Source: Burkholderiales bacterium (GTDB lineage Bacteria > Pseudomonadota > Gammaproteobacteria > Burkholderiales > Casimicrobiaceae). From it: 18,157 nt of DNA. The position numbers and the translations under genes are program-made. Below, one piece after another: positions 1 to 6,580 of the stretch. How positions within the stretch are numbered: position 1 is the first letter of the stretch; every line of letters begins with the position of its first letter. The notes under the pieces were generated by a model. The model did not search any database. It was not told where the DNA came from and saw only the letters and a program-made list of their open reading frames with translations. The stretch covers positions 1-18,157 of the forward strand of contig JANXNO010000359.1 of the NCBI GenBank assembly GCA_025354075.1, given 5' to 3'.

Positions 1-169
1 CGTCTTGCTTTTCGGCGCCCAAACGAATGGATACGGGATCATGCCCAGCCACATAAAACTCGTAGAGCCCTTGCAATGCAAATTCACGCGCCCAGCGGCG
101 AGCGGATTTGGGCTTGGCTTTGGGTGCAGCGGCAGCTGCGGGGACGGATGGGACTTCAGGTGCGGTCAT
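1..169 (-). CDS. nusB: Transcription antitermination factor NusB (N-terminal part, cut by window edge)
   Basis: About 56 codons are visible, starting with ATG at 169-167 and running off the window. After an Ala/Pro/Lys-rich N-terminal tail of about 22 residues comes SARRWAREFALQGLYEFYVA, which matches the first helix of NusB (the family typically has R-AREFALQ-LYQ). NusB binds boxA RNA together with NusE (ribosomal protein S10) and promotes antitermination of rRNA transcripts. It is the last gene seen in the ribBA-ribH-nusB order on the minus strand, an arrangement common in betaproteobacteria. It lies about 130 nt downstream of ribH and may be co-transcribed with it. No strong Shine-Dalgarno is visible in front of the ATG. 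The identification rests on the N-terminus only, because the rest of the protein is outside the window. Confidence 0.88.
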   Translation of the reverse strand, partial: MTAPEVPSVPAAAAAPKAKPKSARRWAREFALQGLYEFYVAGHDPVSIRLGAEKQD

Positions 170-252
170 ACGATGTTGTGCTTGTTTGCGGCTGACCGCT
201 AAAGGTTGGTGCTGCAGGAGCGCTTGTGCCGCGACCTGACGCTAAATTGAGT

Positions 253-269
253 GGCGCGATTTACGCGCC
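253..269 (-). other. Small hairpin in the ribH-nusB spacer
   Basis: GGCGCG (253-258) and CGCGCC (264-269) form a perfect 6-bp stem around a 5-nt AT-rich loop, in the 132-nt spacer between the ribH stop and the nusB start. No U tract follows on either strand, so it is a weak case for an intrinsic terminator. It could be an mRNA processing or stability structure, or chance in GC-rich DNA. Confidence 0.3.
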
Positions 270-301
270 GGACGCAGCAGAGCCGCGCCTGCATTGGGCT
301 A

Positions 302-775
302 TTACGCTTCGCCGAAATTCGCGTGCGTCCACTCTTGCAGCAGCGCCATTTCTACGGCAGCTTGCGCGGCTTCATAACCTTTTTGTTCGGCACGAGCGAC
401 GGCCTGATCTTCGGTGTAGCTGGTGAGCACGCCGTTGCCGATTGCCACATCGTGATCGAGTCCAACGCGTGAGATGCCCGCCGCGGACTCGTTGCAGACG
501 ATCTCAAAATGATAGGTTTCGCCTTTGATGATGCAGCCCAACGCGATGAGCGCGTCGAAGTGTTCGGTCGCGCCGAATGCCTGCAACGCGAACGGGATTT
601 CCAGCGCGCCGGGCACAGTGACCTCCGCGATATCGTTACCGTCAACGCCCATGTCGGCGAGCGCTTTTTTTGCACCGGTGAGCAGTTTTTCGCAGATGGG
701 CGCATTAAAGCGTGCGGTGACAATGCCAACGTGAAGGCCAGCTCCACGGAGTTTAATGAGGGGTTGGAGGGACAT
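302..775 (-). CDS. ribH: 6,7-dimethyl-8-ribityllumazine synthase
   Basis: The 157-residue product has the usual length for RibH. This enzyme condenses 5-amino-6-ribitylamino-uracil with 3,4-dihydroxy-2-butanone 4-phosphate to lumazine, the penultimate riboflavin step, in the cytoplasm. Visible family motifs are RFN (22-24), VPGALEIP (54-61), ALGCIIKGETYHFEIV (78-93) with the phosphate-binding GET (85-87) and the likely catalytic His89, and NGVLTSYTEDQA near residue 115. The ATG at 775 gives a normal N-terminus; it is preceded by a purine-rich A/G stretch rather than a textbook Shine-Dalgarno. It lies 70 nt downstream of ribBA, which makes its second substrate, so the two are very probably co-transcribed. 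Nothing looks truncated. Confidence 0.97.
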   Translation of the reverse strand: MSLQPLIKLRGAGLHVGIVTARFNAPICEKLLTGAKKALADMGVDGNDIAEVTVPGALEIPFALQAFGATEHFDALIALGCIIKGETYHFEIVCNESAAGISRVGLDHDVAIGNGVLTSYTEDQAVARAEQKGYEAAQAAVEMALLQEWTHANFGEA

Positions 776-845
776 GTTTTTTCTTTTCTTTTAGTTCGTT
801 ATGTAGGGTGGACAGCCTCTGCCCGTCGGACGTTTCGGTGGGTGG

Positions 846-1985
846 CTACGACTCTTCGTAAGCCACCACTTCCAGGTCAAATCCGGTCATGGAAGGCATG
901 CGGCGCGGCTTGGCGAGCACGCGCATTTTTCCGACGTTCAACGCGCGCAAAATCTGCGCACCGATGCCGTAAGTGCGCAAATCCATTTTGTGCGCATTGA
1001 GCGGCTTCACGTTCAGCGCGCGGTCATGCAACGCGTCTGCGGATTCGCTTTGATGCAGCAACACCAACACGCCCGCATCGGACTTTTGCAGTCGCGTTAG
1101 GGCGTTAGGAATGCTCCACGAATGCACAGCACTATCAGCGTCCAGCGTGTCAATGACAGACAGCGGCTCATGGACACGCACAACGGTTTCGCTGCTTGCA
1201 ACGGGCGAGCCTTTGACAATCGCGAGGTGCGTTGCGGCAGTCAATTTTTCGCGGAAAACTTTCAGCGTGAATGCACCTTGCGCCGTTTGCAGCGGCCGCT
1301 CGCCGACGCATTCGACGAGATTCTCCTGGGCCGCGCGATACTGAATGAGATCGGTGATCGCACCGATTTTCAGGCCATGTTGTTTCGCGAAGATCAACAG
1401 ATCCGGCAGACGCGCCATCGTGCCGTCGTCCTTCATGATTTCGCAGATAACCGAGGCAGGCGTGAGACCCGCCATGCGCGGCAAATCGCAGCCCGCTTCG
1501 GTGTGACCCGCACGCATCAGCACGCCGCCAGGTTGCGCCATGATCGGGAAAATATGGCCAGGCTGCACGATATCGGATGGCTTGGCGTTGAACGCAGTAG
1601 CCACCTGCACGGTACGAGCGCGATCCGCAGCAGAAATGCCGCTGGTCACGCCCTCTGCCGCTTCAATCGACATTGTGAAATTGGTGCCAAAGCCGGAGCG
1701 ATTGCTCGACGTCATGAGCGGTAAATTCAGCTGCGCGCAGCGATCTTGCGTCAAGGTCAGGCAGATCAAACCGCGACCGTACTTCGCCATAAAATTGATC
1801 GCCTCGGGCGTCACGAACTCTGCGGCGAGCACCAGATCGCCTTCGTTTTCGCGGTCTTCCTCGTCAATCAGAATGACCATGCGACCGGCTTTAAGCTCGG
1901 CGATGATTTCCGGTATGGGAGCGAGGGAGGATGCCGCTGCGGTAGTGCCGGGGACGGCGACGAGGGAAGGTTTGGAGGCTGACAT
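846..1985 (-). CDS. ribBA: 3,4-dihydroxy-2-butanone 4-phosphate synthase with a degenerate GTP cyclohydrolase II-like C-terminal domain (RibBX type)
   Basis: The product has 379 residues from the ATG at 1985. The N-terminal domain (about 20-215) is an intact RibB: the acidic loop DEEDRENEGD (41-50), the stretch containing SGISAADRA (about 115-122), and His144 and Glu163 near GHIFP and GHTEAG. It converts ribulose 5-phosphate to dihydroxybutanone phosphate and formate. The C-terminal domain (about 220-379) keeps the RibA-like end (YGIGAQILRALNVGKMRVL, then PSMTGFDLEVV). However, where RibA has its zinc cysteines, after VRVH, it reads VRVHEPLSVIDTLDADSAVH with no Cys. GTP cyclohydrolase II activity is therefore unlikely, as in the RibBX variants known from Proteobacteria, and a separate RibA is expected elsewhere. 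In-frame GTG (2015) and ATG (2003) codons lie upstream. 1985 was chosen because the best promoter places transcription start near 2011. No good Shine-Dalgarno precedes any of the three. Confidence 0.93.
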   Translation of the reverse strand: MSASKPSLVAVPGTTAAASSLAPIPEIIAELKAGRMVILIDEEDRENEGDLVLAAEFVTPEAINFMAKYGRGLICLTLTQDRCAQLNLPLMTSSNRSGFGTNFTMSIEAAEGVTSGISAADRARTVQVATAFNAKPSDIVQPGHIFPIMAQPGGVLMRAGHTEAGCDLPRMAGLTPASVICEIMKDDGTMARLPDLLIFAKQHGLKIGAITDLIQYRAAQENLVECVGERPLQTAQGAFTLKVFREKLTAATHLAIVKGSPVASSETVVRVHEPLSVIDTLDADSAVHSWSIPNALTRLQKSDAGVLVLLHQSESADALHDRALNVKPLNAHKMDLRTYGIGAQILRALNVGKMRVLAKPRRMPSMTGFDLEVVAYEES

Positions 1986-2017
1986 AAAAAGAGCGCGTCT
2001 CATGAAGAGAAGCACTC

Positions 2018-2047
2018 ATTTTAATGGCTTGAGGTCAACGCGGTGAA
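2018..2047 (-). promoter_or_regulatory. Candidate sigma-70 promoter of ribBA
   Basis: On the minus strand TTCACC (2047-2042) and TAAAAT (2023-2018) are separated by 18 nt and match the -35 and -10 consensus at 4/6 and 5/6 positions. The predicted start near 2011 gives a leader of about 26 nt to the ATG at 1985. This leaves no room for an FMN riboswitch. Confidence 0.4.
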
Positions 2048-2061
2048 GACGGGTGAAAATA

Positions 2062-2076
2062 GAGGGTGTCACCCTC
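2062..2076. promoter_or_regulatory. 15-bp near-perfect palindrome between the divergent ribBA and spermidine-synthase-like genes
   Basis: GAGGGTG, a single T, then CACCCTC: two perfect 7-bp arms with a 1-nt centre. The centre is too short for an RNA loop without opening the inner pairs, so a dimeric DNA-binding protein site is more likely than a hairpin. It overlaps the possible GTG start (2066) of the plus-strand gene and lies just upstream of the candidate ribBA -35 box. Confidence 0.4.
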
Positions 2077-2836
2077 AACAGCCATCACCACGCCAGACAT
2101 GTCCGAACTCCTGATTTCTGAACAAAACGGCCTGCGTACCCTGCACTTTGGGTCCGAGTGGGTGCAGGGCCGAATGCGCATCAGTCGCCCAGCCGAGCTG
2201 ATGCTGGGCTACGCGCAGGACATGTGCGCGGCCCTGCTGCTGGTGCCCGCGCCGAAGCAGGTGTATGTGGCGGGCCTGGGCGTCGGTTCGCTGCCACGGT
2301 GGGCGCTTGCCAACTGGGAGACGAGCCTGAAACGCATGGAGATCGTTGAACTGCGGCCCGACGTGCTGGCGTTGACGCGTGGCGCGTTTCCCCTGCCAGC
2401 GGATGATCCGCGTGTGATTCTGACGCTGGGTGACGCGGCCAAAATTATCACGGAGCGACCTGCGGCGAGCGTGGACTGGATGTGGGTGGATTGCTACGAC
2501 GGGCGCGGCCGCGTCGGCGCGCTTGAATCAGAGGAGTTTTATGCCGCCGCTCACGCATCGCTCAAAGCAAAAGGCGTGTTTGTGGCAAATATGTGGAGCA
2601 GCGTTACGCGTTATCGCGGCGGCCTGCGCCGACTACGCGCTGTTTTTGGGCATGACAACATCGTGTTGCTACCCGCCATTGCCACTGAGAACGTGACGGT
2701 CATCGCAACGAAGTCAGCGCTGCCCGCGTTGGACAGCCGTGCCATTCAGGCGCGGGCAAGGGCGCTGCAAGCGGAGCATAAGTTGCCGTTTGAGCGGTGG
2801 TTGAAGGCGTTGGCCCCCGTGGCTACGGCGCTGTAA
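2066..2836 (+). CDS. Spermidine synthase-like protein (Rossmann-fold, substrate unknown)
   Basis: The product has 256 residues from GTG at 2066, or 245 from the ATG at 2099. Residues about 12-60 resemble the small N-terminal beta domain of SpeE. Residues 66-215 are a Rossmann-type domain: VYVAGLGVGSLPR (67-78) at the nucleotide loop, an acidic strand end MEIVELRPDV (91-100), GDA (122-124), and WVDCYDGRGRVG with D142 and D145 (140-151), followed by SEEFY. This order matches spermidine synthase-like proteins, in which SAM or decarboxylated SAM binds. The classical GGGDG is replaced by GLGVG, so true aminopropyltransferase activity is not assured. The gene is divergent from ribBA and convergent with aceA, and is likely monocistronic. 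AGAGG directly abuts the GTG, while no Shine-Dalgarno precedes the ATG, so the start is uncertain. Confidence 0.82.
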   Translation: MSPSTAITTPDMSELLISEQNGLRTLHFGSEWVQGRMRISRPAELMLGYAQDMCAALLLVPAPKQVYVAGLGVGSLPRWALANWETSLKRMEIVELRPDVLALTRGAFPLPADDPRVILTLGDAAKIITERPAASVDWMWVDCYDGRGRVGALESEEFYAAAHASLKAKGVFVANMWSSVTRYRGGLRRLRAVFGHDNIVLLPAIATENVTVIATKSALPALDSRAIQARARALQAEHKLPFERWLKALAPVATAL

Positions 2837-2844
2837 AAACTACG

Positions 2845-2911
2845 TGTGGGAGCGGTTCCACCGCGATTTGCAACCTGCCAGTGACTGCATCGCGGTGAAA
2901 CCGCGCCCGCA
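2845..2911. repeat. REPIN-like inverted pair of REP sequences
   Basis: Two 23-nt units face each other: 2845-2867 on the plus strand (TGTGGGAGCGGTTCCACCGC then GAT) and 2889-2911 on the minus strand (TGCGGGCGCGGTTTCACCGC then GAT). They differ at only a few positions and are separated by 21 nt. Each unit also contains its own hairpin (GCGG-loop-CCGC). This nested design, with a GTGGGAG-like head, is that of REP doublets/REPINs placed in 3' intergenic regions and mobilised by RAYT transposases. It sits between two convergent genes, as REPs often do. I cannot count other copies from this window. Confidence 0.65.
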
Positions 2912-2933
2912 AAAAATTATCGAACCAAAACCA

Positions 2934-2978
2934 TAAAAAGAAAAAAGCCCGCGGGGCGTCTGGGACGCGGCGCGGGCT
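2934..2978 (-). terminator. Rho-independent terminator of aceA
   Basis: AGCCCGCG (2946-2953) pairs perfectly with CGCGGGCT (2971-2978), and an inner GCGTC/GACGC stem closes on a 3-nt loop. Read on the minus strand the hairpin is followed by a T-rich run (six T, C, five T; 2945-2934). It lies about 140 nt past the aceA stop. No T run follows on the plus strand, so it serves aceA only. Confidence 0.85.
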
Positions 2979-3118
2979 GAAGGGTTCCCTCCTCCTCGAG
3001 GAAATCAACATTGATTATAAGGTCATCTATAAGAGTCGCAAGCTTTTTTTAGGGCGGCATTCTCTATTTTGGTGCGGATAAACCCTACAAGTACGACTTG
3101 GGGAAAGTGGAGACGCAG

Positions 3119-4465
3119 TTAGTCGTTTTGACCGACTGCCAGTTTGAGCGTTGGCTTTTTCTCGTCGAAGAATTGTTCGTCTTCGGTCGAGCCGTGCAGG
3201 GCCGTGGTTGAGCTCTTGCCGCTCTGGATGACTTGCGTCACCGCATCAAAGTAGCCCGTGCCGACTTCGCGCTGATGCTTAACAGCCGTAAAGCCGTGCG
3301 CAGCCGCTGCGAATTCAGCCTCTTGCAGCTCAACGAATGCGCTCATGTTGTTGCGCGCGTAGCCGTGTGCGAGATTGAACATCGAGTAGTTCAAGCTGTG
3401 GAAGCCAGCAAGCGTAATGAACTGGAATTTGTAGCCCATCGCGCCGAGTTCGCGCTGGAATTTGGCAATCGTCGATTCGTCGAGATTTTTCTTCCAGTTG
3501 AACGACGGAGAGCAGTTGTAAGCCAGCATTTTGCCGGGGTATTGCTTTTGAATGCCTTCCGCAAATTTGCGCGCAAAATCGAGATCAGGCTTGCCAGTTT
3601 CACACCAGATCAGGTCAGCGACGGCGGAGTACGCGAGGCCGCGTGACAGCGCTTGATCAAAGCCCGGCTTGGTTTTGTAGAAACCTTCAACGGTGCGCTC
3701 GCCGGTGCAATGCGGGCGATCATTTTCATCCACGTCGCTGGTCAGCAAATCAGCGGCTTCCGCATCAGTGCGAGCGAGCAGCACAGTGGGCGTGCCCATC
3801 ACGTCCGCAGCAAAGCGCGCCGCGTAGAGTTTTTCCACCGCTTCACGCGTTGGCACGAGCACTTTGCCGCCCATGTGACCGCATTTTTTTACGCTCGCGA
3901 GTTGATCTTCAAAGTGAACGCCGGCGGCACCCGCGTCGATCATCGACTTCATCAGCTCGAACGCATTCAACACGCCACCGAAACCGGCTTCCGCATCCGC
4001 CACGATCGGCTGCATGTAATCGATGTCGTCCTTGCCTTCCATCCATTGAATCTGGTCAGCACGAAGCAATGTGTTGTTAATGCGCTTAACGACTGCGGGC
4101 ACCGAGTTCACCGGATACAGCGATTGATCGGGATACATTTCACCGGCCAAGTTAGCGTCACCCGCGACCTGCCAGCCAGACAAATAAATCGCCTTGAGGC
4201 CGGCCTTGACTTGCTGCATCGCTTGATTGCCAGTCAACGCGCCGAGCGAGTTGACGAAGGGCATCGTGTGCAGCGAGTCCCACAGTTTTTCTGCGCCTTT
4301 TTTGGCTAGCGTGTGCTCGACGCCAGCGGTGCCACGCAGACGCACGACGTCCGCCGCGCTGTAGTTTCGCTTGACGCCTTTCCAGCGCGGGTTGGTCGCC
4401 CAATCTTTTTCAAGCGCGGTGGTTGCAGCGGCCATTTGGGCCTGAACTTTGGAGGGTGTGCTCAT
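3119..4465 (-). CDS. aceA: Isocitrate lyase
   Basis: The product has 448 residues, close to the length of bacterial isocitrate lyases. The enzyme splits isocitrate to glyoxylate and succinate, the first step of the glyoxylate shunt, which is needed for growth on acetate or fatty acids. Visible motifs are [13 protein letters not shown] (96-108), YPDQSLYP (111-118), the metal and substrate region ADAEAGFGG (156-164), VHFEDQL (183-189), and the catalytic loop KKCGHMGGK (193-201) with Cys195 as nucleophile/acid. The stretch [14 protein letters not shown] (about 318-331) is also typical. The ATG at 4465 is preceded by GAAAGGCA as a fair Shine-Dalgarno. Malate synthase is not in the window. The gene has its own terminator and a long upstream region with an inverted repeat, so separate regulation is likely. 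Confidence 0.98.
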   Translation of the reverse strand: MSTPSKVQAQMAAATTALEKDWATNPRWKGVKRNYSAADVVRLRGTAGVEHTLAKKGAEKLWDSLHTMPFVNSLGALTGNQAMQQVKAGLKAIYLSGWQVAGDANLAGEMYPDQSLYPVNSVPAVVKRINNTLLRADQIQWMEGKDDIDYMQPIVADAEAGFGGVLNAFELMKSMIDAGAAGVHFEDQLASVKKCGHMGGKVLVPTREAVEKLYAARFAADVMGTPTVLLARTDAEAADLLTSDVDENDRPHCTGERTVEGFYKTKPGFDQALSRGLAYSAVADLIWCETGKPDLDFARKFAEGIQKQYPGKMLAYNCSPSFNWKKNLDESTIAKFQRELGAMGYKFQFITLAGFHSLNYSMFNLAHGYARNNMSAFVELQEAEFAAAAHGFTAVKHQREVGTGYFDAVTQVIQSGKSSTTALHGSTEDEQFFDEKKPTLKLAVGQND

Positions 4466-4891
4466 TGCGGGTTGCCTTTCAACGGGATCTAAAAATCATT
4501 CCTCACTTAGTTGCGATTCCTTCATTGCACAAAATGGAATCGCTCAAAGCATCTTGTTATTGCTTCGCAGCATAGGCTTTTTTTATGGAACATGCACGAC
4601 TAATTTAAAAAAAGCTAATTAAAACAATGCTTTGCAATGCATTTTCATTCCACGAAAGCTTCCACGATGTGAAATTACGTTTTGACGATTGCGCTGCAAC
4701 AATTGAAACCTGCTTCCATGCTTCATCGAAACTGGAAAAACTCCTGCAAATTCAAACGCTTTGAAAACGCAGTTGAAGTGGGATGAAGTTGAGTTGCATG
4801 CAGCGTCCGCGTGCAAAGCCAGCGCCACGGCGAAGGGGCGCACCAAAGCGCGCCACACCCTGCGCTCGCGAGGCTGTAGTAAACAAGCAAC
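4466..4891. other. Non-coding region upstream of aceA
   Basis: About 425 nt separate the aceA start from the terminator of the cytochrome/flavoprotein operon. The half nearer aceA (4500-4760) is clearly more AT-rich than the genes around it and holds the 4513-4543 inverted repeat. I could not pick one convincing -35/-10 pair. Open frames here (for example minus 4619-4906) lack homology I recognise, and their composition does not look coding. Confidence 0.6.
4513..4543. promoter_or_regulatory. Spaced perfect inverted repeat upstream of aceA (candidate operator or 5' UTR stem)
   Basis: GCGATTCC (4513-4520) and GGAATCGC (4536-4543) are perfect complements separated by 15 nt, with the centre about 63 nt upstream of the aceA ATG. 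The 23-nt centre-to-centre spacing is about two helical turns, which suits a dimeric regulator. The enclosed TTGTGC-like sequence could be part of a promoter. An RNA stem-loop in the leader is the alternative. Confidence 0.5.
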
Positions 4892-4922
4892 AAAAAAGCC
4901 CGGCACTTTCGTGCTCGGGCCT
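4892..4922 (-). terminator. Rho-independent terminator of the cytochrome c/flavoprotein operon
   Basis: GCCCGGCAC (4898-4906), a TTTC loop, and GTGCTCGGGC (4911-4920) form a strong stem with one bulged base. On the minus strand it is followed by six T (4897-4892). It starts about 20 nt past the flavoprotein stop codon. Confidence 0.85.
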
Positions 4923-4942
4923 TTCGCGCGATGGAATTGCGA

Positions 4943-6241
4943 CTACGTGAGCATGTCCGCCCAGATATTGCGCGCCCAACTGTTCGCGTACACGCCTTCG
5001 AGGACGTTTTGCTCCACCGATAGTCCGCCAGAGCCCGCAATGGGCACCATCGTCTTCTGCGCAGCGTCATAGCGATGCACCGAGGCAACATGAACCACGT
5101 TTTTGTCGTCGATGAAGCTGTAGCAGGTATTCGCAACCATTGGCGTTTGATTCACTGTGTCGCCTGTCAGCAGCGCAACGATTGCCGCAGCGCAGACCTT
5201 GCCGTGCTGGTTTGCCATGTGACCGGATTTGGGCATAGCAGGCGCAATTTGCAGGGCGTCGCCGAGAATGTGGACGTTTTTGACTGCCGTTGATTCGTAC
5301 GTTAACCAATCAACCTGGCACCAACGCTTGTTAGAGTTATTGAGCCCGCTTGACGCAGCGATATTACCCGCGCGCATCGGCGGGATGACGTTCAGCACAT
5401 CCGCCTTGAAGTCTTCGCCAAACGTCATTTTCAGCGTGTTGTTTGTAGCGTCAACGTCCTGAATATCCTGATTGTTGCGGTACTCGATCAAGCCTTTGAA
5501 CTGTCCATTCCACGCTTTGGTAAACAGTCCCTTTTTCGAGGTGACATCTTCGTTCGCATCGAGAATGATGACCTTGGATTTCGGCTTCACCTGCTGGAAA
5601 TACCACGCCACCTGACAGGCGCGCTCATACGGCCCCGGCGGGCAGCGATACGGCGCTTTCGGGATATGAATGGCGAACACGCCGCCGTCCTTCATTGCCA
5701 CCAATTGATTGCGCAATGCGACCGTTTCCGGTCCTGCTTTCCATGCCGCGAGCACTTTGCCACGCGCGTCAGCAGAAGCAAGTCCGGGCAATGCATCAGG
5801 GATGAAATCGATGCCGGGCGAGAGCACCAGGCGGTCGTACGGCAACGACGTTCCATCGGCGAGTGCCAGCGTCTTTTTGTCGGGGTCGAAACCGGTCGCA
5901 TCGCCCCTAACATGGCGCACGCCATACTTGGCGAGACCGCCGTACGCGACCGAAATATCGTTGATGGTTTTGGATCCACCGAGCACGAGATTGGATAGCG
6001 GGCACGAGACAAATTGTGCGTCGCGTTCGACCAGGGTTACGTCGATTTTTCCCTCGCTCCACATCGCAATGTATTTGGCGGCGGTTGCGCCGCCGTAGCC
6101 ACCGCCGACGACTACGACTTTTGGTTTGGCGACGCCGCCCAGGCTGGCGCAACCGGTCACGCCGCCTGACGCCAACGTGCCAAGCAGCGATAACGCCCCA
6201 GCTGATTTAACGAAGTTGCGACGAGTACTTGTGCTATTCAT
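4943..6241 (-). CDS. fccB: FccB-type flavoprotein (sulfide dehydrogenase flavoprotein chain)
   Basis: The product has 432 residues, the family length. A Tat signal is seen (TRRNFVKSAGA, 6-16), followed by VTGC (28-31), which also fits a lipobox. The FAD-binding site starts at VVVVGGGYGGATAA (42-55); GDA (328-330) is the second FAD motif. VSCPLSN (78-84) holds Cys80, at the place of the covalent-FAD cysteine of flavocytochrome c sulfide dehydrogenase. Cys200 (YRCPPGPYERA) and Cys373 (NTCYSF) match the redox disulfide. The C-terminal FCSD-like domain (about 360-432) ends normally. The protein would oxidise sulfide or a related sulfur compound in the periplasm and pass electrons to the cytochrome c encoded 9 nt upstream. 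The ATG at 6241 begins the Tat signal. Substrate is inferred from the family; the motifs themselves are clear. Confidence 0.9.
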   Translation of the reverse strand: MNSTSTRRNFVKSAGALSLLGTLASGGVTGCASLGGVAKPKVVVVGGGYGGATAAKYIAMWSEGKIDVTLVERDAQFVSCPLSNLVLGGSKTINDISVAYGGLAKYGVRHVRGDATGFDPDKKTLALADGTSLPYDRLVLSPGIDFIPDALPGLASADARGKVLAAWKAGPETVALRNQLVAMKDGGVFAIHIPKAPYRCPPGPYERACQVAWYFQQVKPKSKVIILDANEDVTSKKGLFTKAWNGQFKGLIEYRNNQDIQDVDATNNTLKMTFGEDFKADVLNVIPPMRAGNIAASSGLNNSNKRWCQVDWLTYESTAVKNVHILGDALQIAPAMPKSGHMANQHGKVCAAAIVALLTGDTVNQTPMVANTCYSFIDDKNVVHVASVHRYDAAQKTMVPIAGSGGLSVEQNVLEGVYANSWARNIWADMLT

Positions 6242-6250
6242 GGTTGTGCC

Positions 6251-6580
6251 TCACTTCGCCTGTTTCGAAAAATAATCGGCCATCAGTGCGACCTGGTCGT
6301 CGCTGTAGGCCTTTGCCAATTGATGCATGATCGACGCAGGTAATTTTCCGTCGCGGTAGTCCTGCATTTTTTGCACGATCATGGCAGCGGATTGACCTGC
6401 AAGCGACGGCACGTCAGCCACACTTTTGCCGTTAGTCCCGTGACAGTTTGCGCACTGCGCGGCGAGGTTGCGACCCAGCGTTGGACTGACGGATGTTTGT
6501 GCAAACGCGGCCCCGACGTACATGCCCGTAAGCGCGGTCACAAGCGCCCCCGTCATCACCTGATAACTAAAACGATTCAT
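6251..6580 (-). CDS. Periplasmic monohaem cytochrome c (electron-accepting partner of the FccB-type flavoprotein)
   Basis: The product has 109 residues. A Sec signal peptide covers about 1-27 (hydrophobic stretch, then AFA before Q28). The mature part carries one haem site, CANCH (43-47), followed by HGTNGKSVADVPSLAG. Met85 in PASIMHQLAK is the likely axial ligand. This fold and order match the small cytochrome subunit of flavocytochrome c sulfide dehydrogenases (FccA/SoxE-like). It has a single haem, unlike the dihaem subunit of purple sulfur bacteria. A very strong Shine-Dalgarno (GAAGGAGG) stands 8 nt before the ATG. It is the first gene of a two-gene operon with the flavoprotein, which starts 9 nt after its stop. 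Confidence 0.92.
   Translation of the reverse strand: MNRFSYQVMTGALVTALTGMYVGAAFAQTSVSPTLGRNLAAQCANCHGTNGKSVADVPSLAGQSAAMIVQKMQDYRDGKLPASIMHQLAKAYSDDQVALMADYFSKQAK

Noticed and set aside
2016..2065. Possible FMN riboswitch before ribBA
   Set aside because: The space is far too short for an RFN element, and none of its conserved boxes are visible.
3031..3055. Run of seven T at 3044-3050 as a plus-strand terminator
   Set aside because: No stem of useful length precedes it.
4619..4906. Minus-strand open frame of 95 codons between aceA and the flavoprotein gene
   Set aside because: No recognisable domain, composition unlike the neighbouring genes, and it covers part of the 4892-4922 terminator.
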